Positions 23,279 through 32,159 of a stretch of DNA of 32,159 nucleotides are shown one piece after another. The position numbers and the translations under genes are program-made. This DNA comes from Pseudomonas sp. HMWF032 (GTDB lineage: Bacteria > Pseudomonadota > Gammaproteobacteria > Pseudomonadales > Pseudomonadaceae). How positions within the stretch are numbered: position 1 is the first letter of the stretch; every line of letters begins with the position of its first letter. The stretch covers positions 232,103 to 264,261 of the forward strand of contig NZ_QAIG01000004.1 in assembly GCF_003060885.1 (NCBI RefSeq), written 5' to 3'. Under the pieces are notes generated by a model. It saw only the letters and a list, made by a program, of their open reading frames with translations. It searched no databases and was not told the origin of the DNA.

Positions 23279-24657
23279 GCCCCTTCGAACCAGGCCAGTT
23301 TCTCCCGCAATTGCACCACTTCGCCGACAATTACCAGGGTCGGGGCATGCACCTCATGCCTCGCTACCAGCTCGGCCAGATTGACCAGGGTGCCGGTAAA
23401 CACGCGCTGGTTCTGCGTGGTGCCCTGCTGGATCAATGCCGCCGGCGTTGTCGCAGCGCGACCATGGGCAATCAGCTGCTGACAGATGATCGGCAAACCC
23501 ACCAGGCCCATATAGAACACCAGGGTCTGGCTGCTGGCCGTCAGTTCGTTCCAGGGCAGATTGCTGCTGCCATCTTTCAGATGACCGGTAACAAAGCGCA
23601 CCGACTGCGCATGGTCACGGTGGGTCAGCGGAATGCCGGCATAAGCCGCGCAGCCTGAGGCAGCGGTGATGCCCGGCACCACCTGAAACGGAATGCCGTG
23701 GGCGGCCAACTCTTCGATTTCCTCCCCTCCTCGGCCGAAAATAAACGGGTCGCCGCCTTTCAGGCGCAGCACACGCTTGCCTTCTTTGGCCAGATTGACC
23801 AAGCGCTGGTTGATCTGTTCCTGCGGCACGGCATGCTCGGCGCGTTGTTTGCCGACATAGATACGCTCGGCATCACGGCGGCACAGCTCGATAATCGCCG
23901 GGGCCACCAGCCGGTCATACAGCACCACATCGGCCTGCTGCATCAGGCGCAGCGCACGGAAGGTCAGCAGGTCAGGGTCACCCGGCCCAGCGCCCACCAG
24001 GTACACCTCGCCAAGGGTGCGCGGGGCAATCCCGGCGATCTTCTCTTCCAGCAGGCGCTGACCTTCCTGCAATTTACCGGCGAAGACACTTTCGGCCACC
24101 TGGCCCTGGAACACATCCTCCCAGAACACCCGGCGCTGCTGCACATCGGGGAACAGCCCTTTGACTTGGGCACGAAAGCGCTTGGCCAGGCCGGCCAACT
24201 GGCCATAGGTCGCGGGAATCCAGGTCTCGATCTTGGCACGAATAAGCCGTGCCAGCACCGGTGCATCGCCGCCACTGGTTATCGCCACAATCAACGGCGA
24301 GCGATCGACGATAGCGGGGAAAATCACGCTGCACAGCTTCGGCGCATCTACCACATTGACGGGAATACCCAGGGCCTGCGCCTCAGCCGAGATTTGCGCA
24401 TTCAGTGGTTCGTCATCGGTGGCAGCAATGATCAGTGCCACGCCCTGCAGATCCGCCGACTGGTAATCACGCAGCAGCACCTCGCCTTGTCGAGCGCTGG
24501 CCATCTCACGCAGCTCATCGCGAATCTCCGGCGCGACCACCCGCAAGGTTGCTCCTGCATCACTGAGCAAGCGCGCCTTGCGCACGGCAACTTCGCCGCC
24601 GCCGACCACCAGTACCAGGCGATCCTGCAGTTTGTGGAACAGGGGCAGAAAATCCAT
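23263..24657 (-). CDS. cysG: Siroheme synthase
   Basis: This 464-residue fusion makes siroheme, the cofactor of sulfite and nitrite reductases, from uroporphyrinogen III. The N-terminal half is the NAD-dependent dehydrogenase/ferrochelatase ([20 protein letters not shown]). The C-terminal half is the SAM-dependent methyltransferase ([55 protein letters not shown]). The ATG at 24657 ([10 protein letters not shown]) is the normal family start. A strong terminator lies just upstream, after serS, so cysG needs its own promoter or read-through. Confidence 0.96.
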   Translation of the reverse strand: MDFLPLFHKLQDRLVLVVGGGEVAVRKARLLSDAGATLRVVAPEIRDELREMASARQGEVLLRDYQSADLQGVALIIAATDDEPLNAQISAEAQALGIPVNVVDAPKLCSVIFPAIVDRSPLIVAITSGGDAPVLARLIRAKIETWIPATYGQLAGLAKRFRAQVKGLFPDVQQRRVFWEDVFQGQVAESVFAGKLQEGQRLLEEKIAGIAPRTLGEVYLVGAGPGDPDLLTFRALRLMQQADVVLYDRLVAPAIIELCRRDAERIYVGKQRAEHAVPQEQINQRLVNLAKEGKRVLRLKGGDPFIFGRGGEEIEELAAHGIPFQVVPGITAASGCAAYAGIPLTHRDHAQSVRFVTGHLKDGSSNLPWNELTASSQTLVFYMGLVGLPIICQQLIAHGRAATTPAALIQQGTTQNQRVFTGTLVNLAELVARHEVHAPTLVIVGEVVQLREKLAWFEGAQASV

Positions 24658-24681
24658 GACGCACGCTCTCGATCGGGTAAA

Positions 24682-24709
24682 CAAAACGGGGCGGTACTGG
24701 CCGCCCCGT
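24682..24709 (-). terminator. Intrinsic terminator between serS and cysG
   Basis: A perfect 9-bp stem ACGGGGCGG (24686-24694)/CCGCCCCGT (24701-24709) with a 6-base loop is followed on the minus strand by TTTTGTTT. It begins about 20 bp past the serS stop and ends about 25 bp before the cysG ATG. Confidence 0.88.
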
Positions 24710-24729
24710 CGCAGGTAGCTGAAGCCGGC

Positions 24730-26019
<1,290 letters not shown>

Positions 26020-26124
26020 TCAACACATCACAAGGGTTTGCATGGCCTTGGCCATGACGCGCAATGCCGCGCAGTTTAAGGCTTTAACAGGGGTGGGTGC
26101 CACACCGCACGTTAGCTTGCGTGG

Positions 26125-26505
26125 CTACTGGTAGAGGCGCGCCAGGGCAAAACCGGTCCAGACGGCGAGCACACCGCCGACCACACTGCACAGCAGGTAG
26201 GCAAACGCCTCATTGTGGCGGCCACTTTCAAACAGTTTGAGCAGTTCAAGGCTGAATGAAGAAAAGGTGGTGAAGCCGCCGAGCAGGCCGATTATCAGCC
26301 CGCTGCGCAACTCGATTGGCAGGTCACTTCGCAGCAGAAACAAGCCTGATAACAGACCAATCACTAGACACCCGAGAATATTGACGGTGAAGGTGCCGAG
26401 GTAGAAGTGCCGAGGCCACTGCGCGACCATCCAGCTGGCAGTGAGAAAACGCAGCACGGAGCCCACTGCACCGCCGAGGGCTACAGCCATGGCTACACGA
26501 ATCAT
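26125..26505 (-). CDS. crcB: Fluoride channel CrcB/Fluc
   Basis: This 126-residue membrane protein has four hydrophobic segments. Dual-topology Fluc dimers export fluoride. The signature [12 protein letters not shown] and the N-terminal [13 protein letters not shown], with the Asn-containing [12 protein letters not shown], are present. The gene overlaps the end of rarA by 4 bp (ATGA), so it is expressed with rarA. There is therefore no room for a fluoride riboswitch directly before it. A 114-bp gap separates it from serS. Confidence 0.95.
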   Translation of the reverse strand: MIRVAMAVALGGAVGSVLRFLTASWMVAQWPRHFYLGTFTVNILGCLVIGLLSGLFLLRSDLPIELRSGLIIGLLGGFTTFSSFSLELLKLFESGRHNEAFAYLLCSVVGGVLAVWTGFALARLYQ

Positions 26506-27827
26506 GGCTTTCTCCGCTGCCGAGGGCTATTGCTATCCTGGTTTTTCAAATGCTGCAGCTTGTCGCGAATTTTAAGTTCCAAACCACGTGGCACCGGCTG
26601 GTAATACGCGCGCGGCTCGAAGGTTTCCGGAAAGTAATCCTCGCCGGCCGCGTAGGCATCAGGCTCATCGTGGGCGTAGCGGTATTCATCGCCATAACCC
26701 AGCTGCTTCATCAACTTGGTCGGGGCATTACGCAAGTGCAGTGGGACTTCCTGCGAACCATGCTCGGCAGCATCACGCATGGCGGCGTTGAAGGCGTTGT
26801 AGACCGCATTGCTTTTGGGTGCGCAGGCCAGATAGACAATGGCCTGCGCCACAGCCAGCTCACCCTCGGGACTGCCCAGGCGCTCTTGCACATCCCAGGC
26901 ATTCAGGCAGAGTGTCAACGCACGCGGATCAGCATTACCGATATCTTCGCTGGCCATGCGCACCACACGCCGGGCGATATACAGCGGATCACAGCCACCA
27001 TCGAGCATACGCGCAAACCAGTACAGCGCGCCGTCCGGACTGGAGCCGCGCACGGACTTGTGCAGCGCCGATATCTGGTCGTAAAAGGCTTCGCCGCGCT
27101 TGTCAAAGCGCCGGCGGGTATCACCCAGCAGATTGAGCAGCAGTTCGCTGCCGATCTCGCTGCTGTCCTCTGCCAAGTCAGCCGCATTTTCCAGAAAGTT
27201 GAGCAAACGCCTGCCATCGCCATCGGCGGCGGCCTGGAGAATCTTGAAGCTTTCTTCCGGTAGGCTCAGCTGGCGTTCGCCCAGGCCCTTCGGGTCACTC
27301 AAGGCGCGATCAACCAGTTTGCGCAGCGCGCTTTCATCGAGACTTTTCAGCACATATACACGAGCCCGTGAAAGCAAGGCGTTGTTCAGCTCGAAAGAAG
27401 GGTTTTCCGTGGTGGCACCGATAAAGATCAGCGTGCCGTCTTCCACGTAAGGCAAAAAGGCATCTTGTTGCGATTTGTTGAAGCGGTGCACTTCATCGAC
27501 AAACAGGATGGTCTGGCGGCCATATTGCGCGGCATGTTGCTGCGCTAATTCCACGGCCTGGCGGATTTCCTTGACCCCGGAGAGGACCGCGGAAATCGTC
27601 TCGAAGTGCGCGTCGGAAACCTGCGCCAACAAGCGCGCCAGGGTGGTCTTGCCGACGCCTGGCGGCCCCCAGAAGATCATCGAATGCAGTGCGCCCTGCT
27701 CCAGGGCTTCACGCAAGGGTTTGCCACGGGCCAGCAAATGGTCCTGGCCGACGTACTCATCCAGGCTGGTGGCACGTAGCCGGGCAGCCAGGGGTTGAGC
27801 GACGGGAGCCTTGCGAAACAGATCCAT
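26502..27827 (-). CDS. rarA: Replication-associated recombination protein A (MgsA/RarA)
   Basis: This 441-residue AAA+ ATPase acts at stalled replication forks with SSB and belongs to the clamp-loader-like MgsA/WRNIP1 family. Walker A is GPPGVGKTT (54-62) and Walker B is [10 protein letters not shown]. Sensor 1 ([22 protein letters not shown]) and the C-terminal tetramerisation part ([36 protein letters not shown]) are complete. It follows lolA by 33 bp and overlaps crcB, part of the run ftsK-lolA-rarA-crcB. Confidence 0.96.
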   Translation of the reverse strand: MDLFRKAPVAQPLAARLRATSLDEYVGQDHLLARGKPLREALEQGALHSMIFWGPPGVGKTTLARLLAQVSDAHFETISAVLSGVKEIRQAVELAQQHAAQYGRQTILFVDEVHRFNKSQQDAFLPYVEDGTLIFIGATTENPSFELNNALLSRARVYVLKSLDESALRKLVDRALSDPKGLGERQLSLPEESFKILQAAADGDGRRLLNFLENAADLAEDSSEIGSELLLNLLGDTRRRFDKRGEAFYDQISALHKSVRGSSPDGALYWFARMLDGGCDPLYIARRVVRMASEDIGNADPRALTLCLNAWDVQERLGSPEGELAVAQAIVYLACAPKSNAVYNAFNAAMRDAAEHGSQEVPLHLRNAPTKLMKQLGYGDEYRYAHDEPDAYAAGEDYFPETFEPRAYYQPVPRGLELKIRDKLQHLKNQDSNSPRQRRKP

Positions 27828-27860
27828 GACTGCGGTTTAACGCCTCTTGCTTTGAGCTTT

Positions 27861-28487
27861 CTACTCTTGAATCACGTCCGCGCCGGCCGGAATCTCGAAA
27901 GTGAACTGCGCATCGTCCTGCGGCTCATTCATTTTCACGTTGAGGAACAGAATATTGGTGCGCTGGCCGATGCTGTCGATCAGCTGCATATCGTTGAGCA
28001 CCTTGTTGCGAAACGACAGGCGCAGGCTGTCGAACAGGGTGTCCTTGGATTTGGGCTTGAGGATGAAGTCCACGACGTTGCCACCTTCATTGTGGCTGAT
28101 CTCGAAGTTCTCACGGATCTTCGACACGTCACCGGACAGCAGCAGCGCCGGGGTGTGGGTCAGGCGTTGATCGAGGGTCTGGATAGTCACCTGCTGCAGA
28201 TCCGGGTCATACAGCCAGACCTTCTCGCCATTGGAAACCAGCAGTTGCTCCATCGGCGCATCGGTATGCCAGCGGAACAGTCCCGGTCGTTTCAGCGCGA
28301 GCTGACCGGCAGTTTCCTGCAACTGGGTACCGCTGCCATCCAGAGATAGCTGGGAAAAGCGAGCGGTAATCGTCTGCGCCTGGTTAAGTAGTTCGGTCAG
28401 GCGTTGTATGGCTACTTCGTCATCGGCTACAGCAGCGATGCTGGTAAAACTCAGCAGGGTCAGCACTAACATGCGAATCAGGCGCAT
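27861..28487 (-). CDS. lolA: Outer-membrane lipoprotein carrier protein LolA
   Basis: This 208-residue periplasmic chaperone carries lipoproteins from the LolCDE complex to LolB. I chose the ATG at 28487 ([12 protein letters not shown]) because GAGGAA stands 6-7 bases before it; an in-frame ATG at 28499 lacks a ribosome binding site. The signal peptide runs to about residue 21 (SIAAVA). [33 protein letters not shown] and [13 protein letters not shown] are typical of the half-barrel fold. It lies about 48 bp after ftsK. Confidence 0.95.
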   Translation of the reverse strand: MRLIRMLVLTLLSFTSIAAVADDEVAIQRLTELLNQAQTITARFSQLSLDGSGTQLQETAGQLALKRPGLFRWHTDAPMEQLLVSNGEKVWLYDPDLQQVTIQTLDQRLTHTPALLLSGDVSKIRENFEISHNEGGNVVDFILKPKSKDTLFDSLRLSFRNKVLNDMQLIDSIGQRTNILFLNVKMNEPQDDAQFTFEIPAGADVIQE

Positions 28488-28535
28488 GGGGTTCCTCATT
28501 TATTCGGGTCTTCGGGGCATCAATTCCTGAGGGAA

Positions 28536-30941
28536 TTAATCGCGCATGGGGCCTGGAGCTATGACCTCGCGAGAGCCATTAGTGTTCATTGAAGTGACGA
28601 CGCCAGCCATTTCCATAGCTTCAATCATCCGCGCGGCTCGGTTGTAGCCGATCTTCAATTTGCGCTGCACGGCAGAAATCGAGGCGCGGCGGCTTTCCAG
28701 CACGAAATTGACCGCCTCATCGTAAAGCGGGTCGGACTCGCTGCCCTCGCTACCGCCCTCGCCGCTGCCGCCTTCGAAGCCGCTGCCGGACTCCTCGACG
28801 CCCGCGAGAATGTCGTCGATGTAGTCAGGCGTGCCCCGCTGCTTCCAGGCTTCGACCACGCGGTGTACTTCTTCATCGGAAACGAAAGCGCCATGTACAC
28901 GAATCGGTAGGCCGGTGCCCGGTGGCATGTAGAGCATGTCACCGTGACCCAGTAGCTGCTCGGCCCCACCCTGATCAAGGATGGTACGCGAGTCGATCTT
29001 GCTGGAAACCTGGAAAGCCATGCGCGTCGGAATATTGGCCTTAATCAGGCCGGTGATCACATCCACCGATGGACGCTGGGTCGCGAGAATCAGGTGAATA
29101 CCCGCTGCACGGGCTTTCTGCGCAATACGCGCAATCAGCTCTTCAACCTTCTTGCCGACGATCATCATCATGTCTGCAAACTCGTCGACCACAACTACGA
29201 TGGTCGGCAGGGTTTTCAGTAACGGCGCTTCGTCATGCATGCTTTCGCGCTTGTACAGCGGATCTGCCAATGGCTCACCCGCCTCTTCGGCGTCCTTGAC
29301 CTTGCGGTTAAAGCCCGCCAGGTTGCGTACGCCCATTTTCGACATCAGCTTGTAGCGACGCTCCATCTCGGCCACCGACCAGCGCAGGGCGTTGGCGGCT
29401 TCCTTCATGTCGGTCACCACCGGGCACAGCAGATGCGGAATACCTTCGTAGATCGACAGCTCGAGCATTTTCGGGTCGATCATGATCAAGCGCGCCTCTT
29501 CCGGCGTGGACTTGAACAGGATCGAGAGGATCATCGCGTTGACCCCGACCGATTTACCTGAGCCGGTGGTACCGGCCACCAGCAGGTGCGGCATGCGCGC
29601 CAGGTCGGTGATCACCGGCTTGCCGCCGATGTCATGCCCCAGAGCCAGGGTGACCGGCGACTTGGCGTCATCGTACTCTGGCGAGGACAGCACTTCGGAG
29701 AAGCGCACGATCTGCCGGTCTTCGTTGGGAATCTCAATGCCGACCGTGGTCTTGCCAGGAATCACTTCCACCACCCGAACACTGATCACCGCCAACGAGC
29801 GCGCCAGGTCTTTGGCCAGGTTGGAAATGCGGCTGACCTTGACCCCGGCAGCCGGTTGAATCTCGAAACGGGTGATCACCGGACCTGGGTGTACAGACTC
29901 GACAATCACCTCGACGCCGAACTCCTTGAGTTTGATCTCAAGCAGACGCGACATCGCTTCCAGCGACTCGGGGGAGTATTTCTTCTGAATTTTTTCCGCC
30001 ACATCGAGAATCGAAATCGGTGGCAAGCTGCCGGCCAGGGCGCTGTCTTCGAACAGGTTGACCTGTTTTTCTTTCAGCACGCGCTTGCTGGGCTCGGGGG
30101 CTTTGGGCACAGCCGGCGGGGTAATGACCGGAGCGGGACGGTTAACCCGCTCGCTCATGTGCTTGTTCAGCGCATCTTCGCGCTCGATCAGCCGTTCCTT
30201 GACCTTGGCCTGCTCGCGGCGATCCAGCACGATCGGAGCCGACACTTCGCTGACCCGCTCATCCACTTCACGCAGTTGTGCCACCAGTTGCTGGCGTTCC
30301 AGGCGCGCATTCCACCAGCGGTTGGCCAGGCTCTGAATCAGTTCAATCAGATCCAGGGTAATTTTGCCGGTCAGGTCCATTACCTTGAACCAGGACAGGT
30401 CAGTAAATACGGTCAGCCCGAACAGAAACAGGGCAATAAATAACAGCGTACTGCCCTGTACATTCAGGGCATTAATTGCCAGTTGGCCGAGGCTTTCCCC
30501 CAGGGCGCCACCGGCCGATGCGGGCATGCTGGAACTGGCCTGGAAATGGATAAAAGCCAGCGCCGCACCGGACAGCACCAGAAACACCAGACCGATCAGC
30601 CGCCAAGAGAACAGCCAGCCGCTCCACTGCCAGGGTTGATGACGTGCACGAAACACCTGCAGGGTTTTCACCGCCAGCAGCAGCGGGAATAGATAGGCAA
30701 AATAGCCCAAGGCCATAAACAGAATGTCGGCAAACCAGGCTCCGGCTCGGCCTGCAGCGTTCTGCACCTGTTCTACGTTGCTGGTGTGAGTCCAGCCCGG
30801 ATCGGCCGCATCGTAGGTCAGCAGAGCCATCCACAGGTACAGACAAAGCGCACCAAGGCCGATCAGGGCGCCTTCTTTCAATCGATAGGGCAGCTGCTGA
30901 CGCCAGAGAGGGGCTTGTACGGTTGGGCTAGATTTCTTCAA
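28536..30941 (-). CDS. ftsK: DNA translocase FtsK
   Basis: This 801-residue septal motor pumps chromosome ends to the dif site and activates XerCD. Four membrane helices lie in residues about 25-185, and a short variable linker follows at about 205-310. The RecA-like motor has Walker [11 protein letters not shown] (457-466) and Walker [12 protein letters not shown]. The gamma winged helix (residues about 735-795, [20 protein letters not shown]) reads the KOPS signals. The only in-frame start giving the expected MKKS N-terminus is a TTG at 30939-30941. An ATG with an AGGA before it stands 7 bases upstream but is out of frame across a run of four T. The rest is intact. Confidence 0.95.
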   Translation of the reverse strand: MKKSSPTVQAPLWRQQLPYRLKEGALIGLGALCLYLWMALLTYDAADPGWTHTSNVEQVQNAAGRAGAWFADILFMALGYFAYLFPLLLAVKTLQVFRARHQPWQWSGWLFSWRLIGLVFLVLSGAALAFIHFQASSSMPASAGGALGESLGQLAINALNVQGSTLLFIALFLFGLTVFTDLSWFKVMDLTGKITLDLIELIQSLANRWWNARLERQQLVAQLREVDERVSEVSAPIVLDRREQAKVKERLIEREDALNKHMSERVNRPAPVITPPAVPKAPEPSKRVLKEKQVNLFEDSALAGSLPPISILDVAEKIQKKYSPESLEAMSRLLEIKLKEFGVEVIVESVHPGPVITRFEIQPAAGVKVSRISNLAKDLARSLAVISVRVVEVIPGKTTVGIEIPNEDRQIVRFSEVLSSPEYDDAKSPVTLALGHDIGGKPVITDLARMPHLLVAGTTGSGKSVGVNAMILSILFKSTPEEARLIMIDPKMLELSIYEGIPHLLCPVVTDMKEAANALRWSVAEMERRYKLMSKMGVRNLAGFNRKVKDAEEAGEPLADPLYKRESMHDEAPLLKTLPTIVVVVDEFADMMMIVGKKVEELIARIAQKARAAGIHLILATQRPSVDVITGLIKANIPTRMAFQVSSKIDSRTILDQGGAEQLLGHGDMLYMPPGTGLPIRVHGAFVSDEEVHRVVEAWKQRGTPDYIDDILAGVEESGSGFEGGSGEGGSEGSESDPLYDEAVNFVLESRRASISAVQRKLKIGYNRAARMIEAMEMAGVVTSMNTNGSREVIAPGPMRD

Positions 30942-31162
30942 AACGCATCTGTTCCTGCGCCAGAGGCGCCGAATAATTGGTTAACAGCAAAATATGCAGC
31001 GATTGTACGGGTTTAGCCAGACGATACCAAAATGAACTGTATGCATAAACAGCTCAAGTGGTTGACTCCCGCTCATTGCCTGCTTCGGTGTAGCATATCC
31101 GTCAACATCTTCCGTGCGGCTCAATTGGAGCATGCATTCTCTTTTGTGACAAAGGCTTATGA

Positions 31163-32122
<960 letters not shown>

Positions 32123-32125
32123 TCG

Positions 32126-32159
32126 ATCGCAAGGCGGGCTAACTGGCCCGCCTTGCGAT
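32126..32159 (+). terminator. Terminator after trxB, at the window edge
   Basis: ATCGCAAGGCGGGC (32126-32139) pairs perfectly with 32146-32159, giving a 14-bp stem with a 6-base loop. It starts 3 bp after the trxB stop. The window ends at its last base, so a T tract cannot be checked. Confidence 0.75.

Noticed and set aside
26125..26505. Fluoride riboswitch upstream of crcB
   Set aside because: crcB overlaps the end of rarA by 4 bp, so there is no leader in which a riboswitch could fold.
29586..30443. 285-codon plus-strand frame opposite ftsK
   Set aside because: It is a shadow of the ftsK reading frame with no start signals.
31062..31096. Promoter TTGACT...TAGCAT before trxB
   Set aside because: The spacing between the two boxes is about 23 bp, too long for a sigma-70 promoter, so I did not annotate it.

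Overview
The window reads as a Pseudomonas chromosome. From about 11.2 kb to the end it carries full-length, Pseudomonas-like core genes (gor, galU, ugd, pgsA, uvrC, gacA, tusDCBE, cysG, serS, crcB, rarA, lolA, ftsK, trxB), four tRNA genes and several classical terminators. From memory, the galU/VOC/gor neighbourhood and the pgsA-uvrC-gacA ... tus-cysG-serS-rarA-lolA-ftsK-trxB order both match P. aeruginosa. The species cannot be fixed from the sequence.

Bases 1-11,200 are accessory. (a) 2-2493: the 3' end of an unrecognised gene, a 620-residue unrecognised beta-rich protein with Ig-like segments, and a small gene that looks frameshifted at a run of five G, ending at a strong hairpin. (b) 3002-4267, minus strand: an exported protein that resembles the XAC2610 family. 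(c) 4699-8872: a compact four-gene operon that looks like a set of amide-bond hydrolases. It encodes an N-terminal-cysteine Ntn hydrolase, a homologue of the eukaryotic protein N-terminal asparagine amidohydrolase NTAN1, a type I L-asparaginase fused to a bulb-type mannose-binding lectin domain, and a protein with a Cys/His hydrolase look. None has an obvious signal peptide. This is the most unusual part of the window. (d) 8961-10600, minus strand: a complete hipBA toxin-antitoxin pair, with a clear promoter bracketed by repeated palindromic operators about 50 bp apart and a terminator at its end. (e) 10884-11106: a decayed IS3-family orfA remnant, near the junction between accessory and core DNA.

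The core part falls into blocks. Minus strand gor and a YadS/TRIC-like membrane protein (11.2-13.2 kb) are followed by a plus-strand VOC protein that converges on galU across a shared terminator. galU and ugd together make UDP-glucuronate. Minus-strand tRNA-Gly, tRNA-Cys and tRNA-Leu follow pgsA, which follows uvrC and gacA; gacA starts with TTG and its end overlaps the uvrC start. Next come tRNA-Ser(TGA) on the minus strand and a BI-1/YccA membrane protein on the plus strand.

A plus-strand tusD-tusC-tusB-tusE-trpD2-like operon, with overlapping stops and starts, makes the sulfur relay for tRNA 2-thiouridine. It converges with and overlaps cysG (siroheme). The minus-strand run ftsK, lolA, rarA, crcB, serS, cysG is tightly packed. 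Divergent trxB closes the window with a 14-bp terminator stem.

One link between the two halves is speculative. An NTAN1-type enzyme would turn N-terminal Asn into Asp, the substrate of the bacterial leucyl-transferase Bpt. In P. aeruginosa, as I remember it, aat, bpt and clpS/clpA lie just beyond trxB, so the N-degron machinery may sit immediately outside this window.
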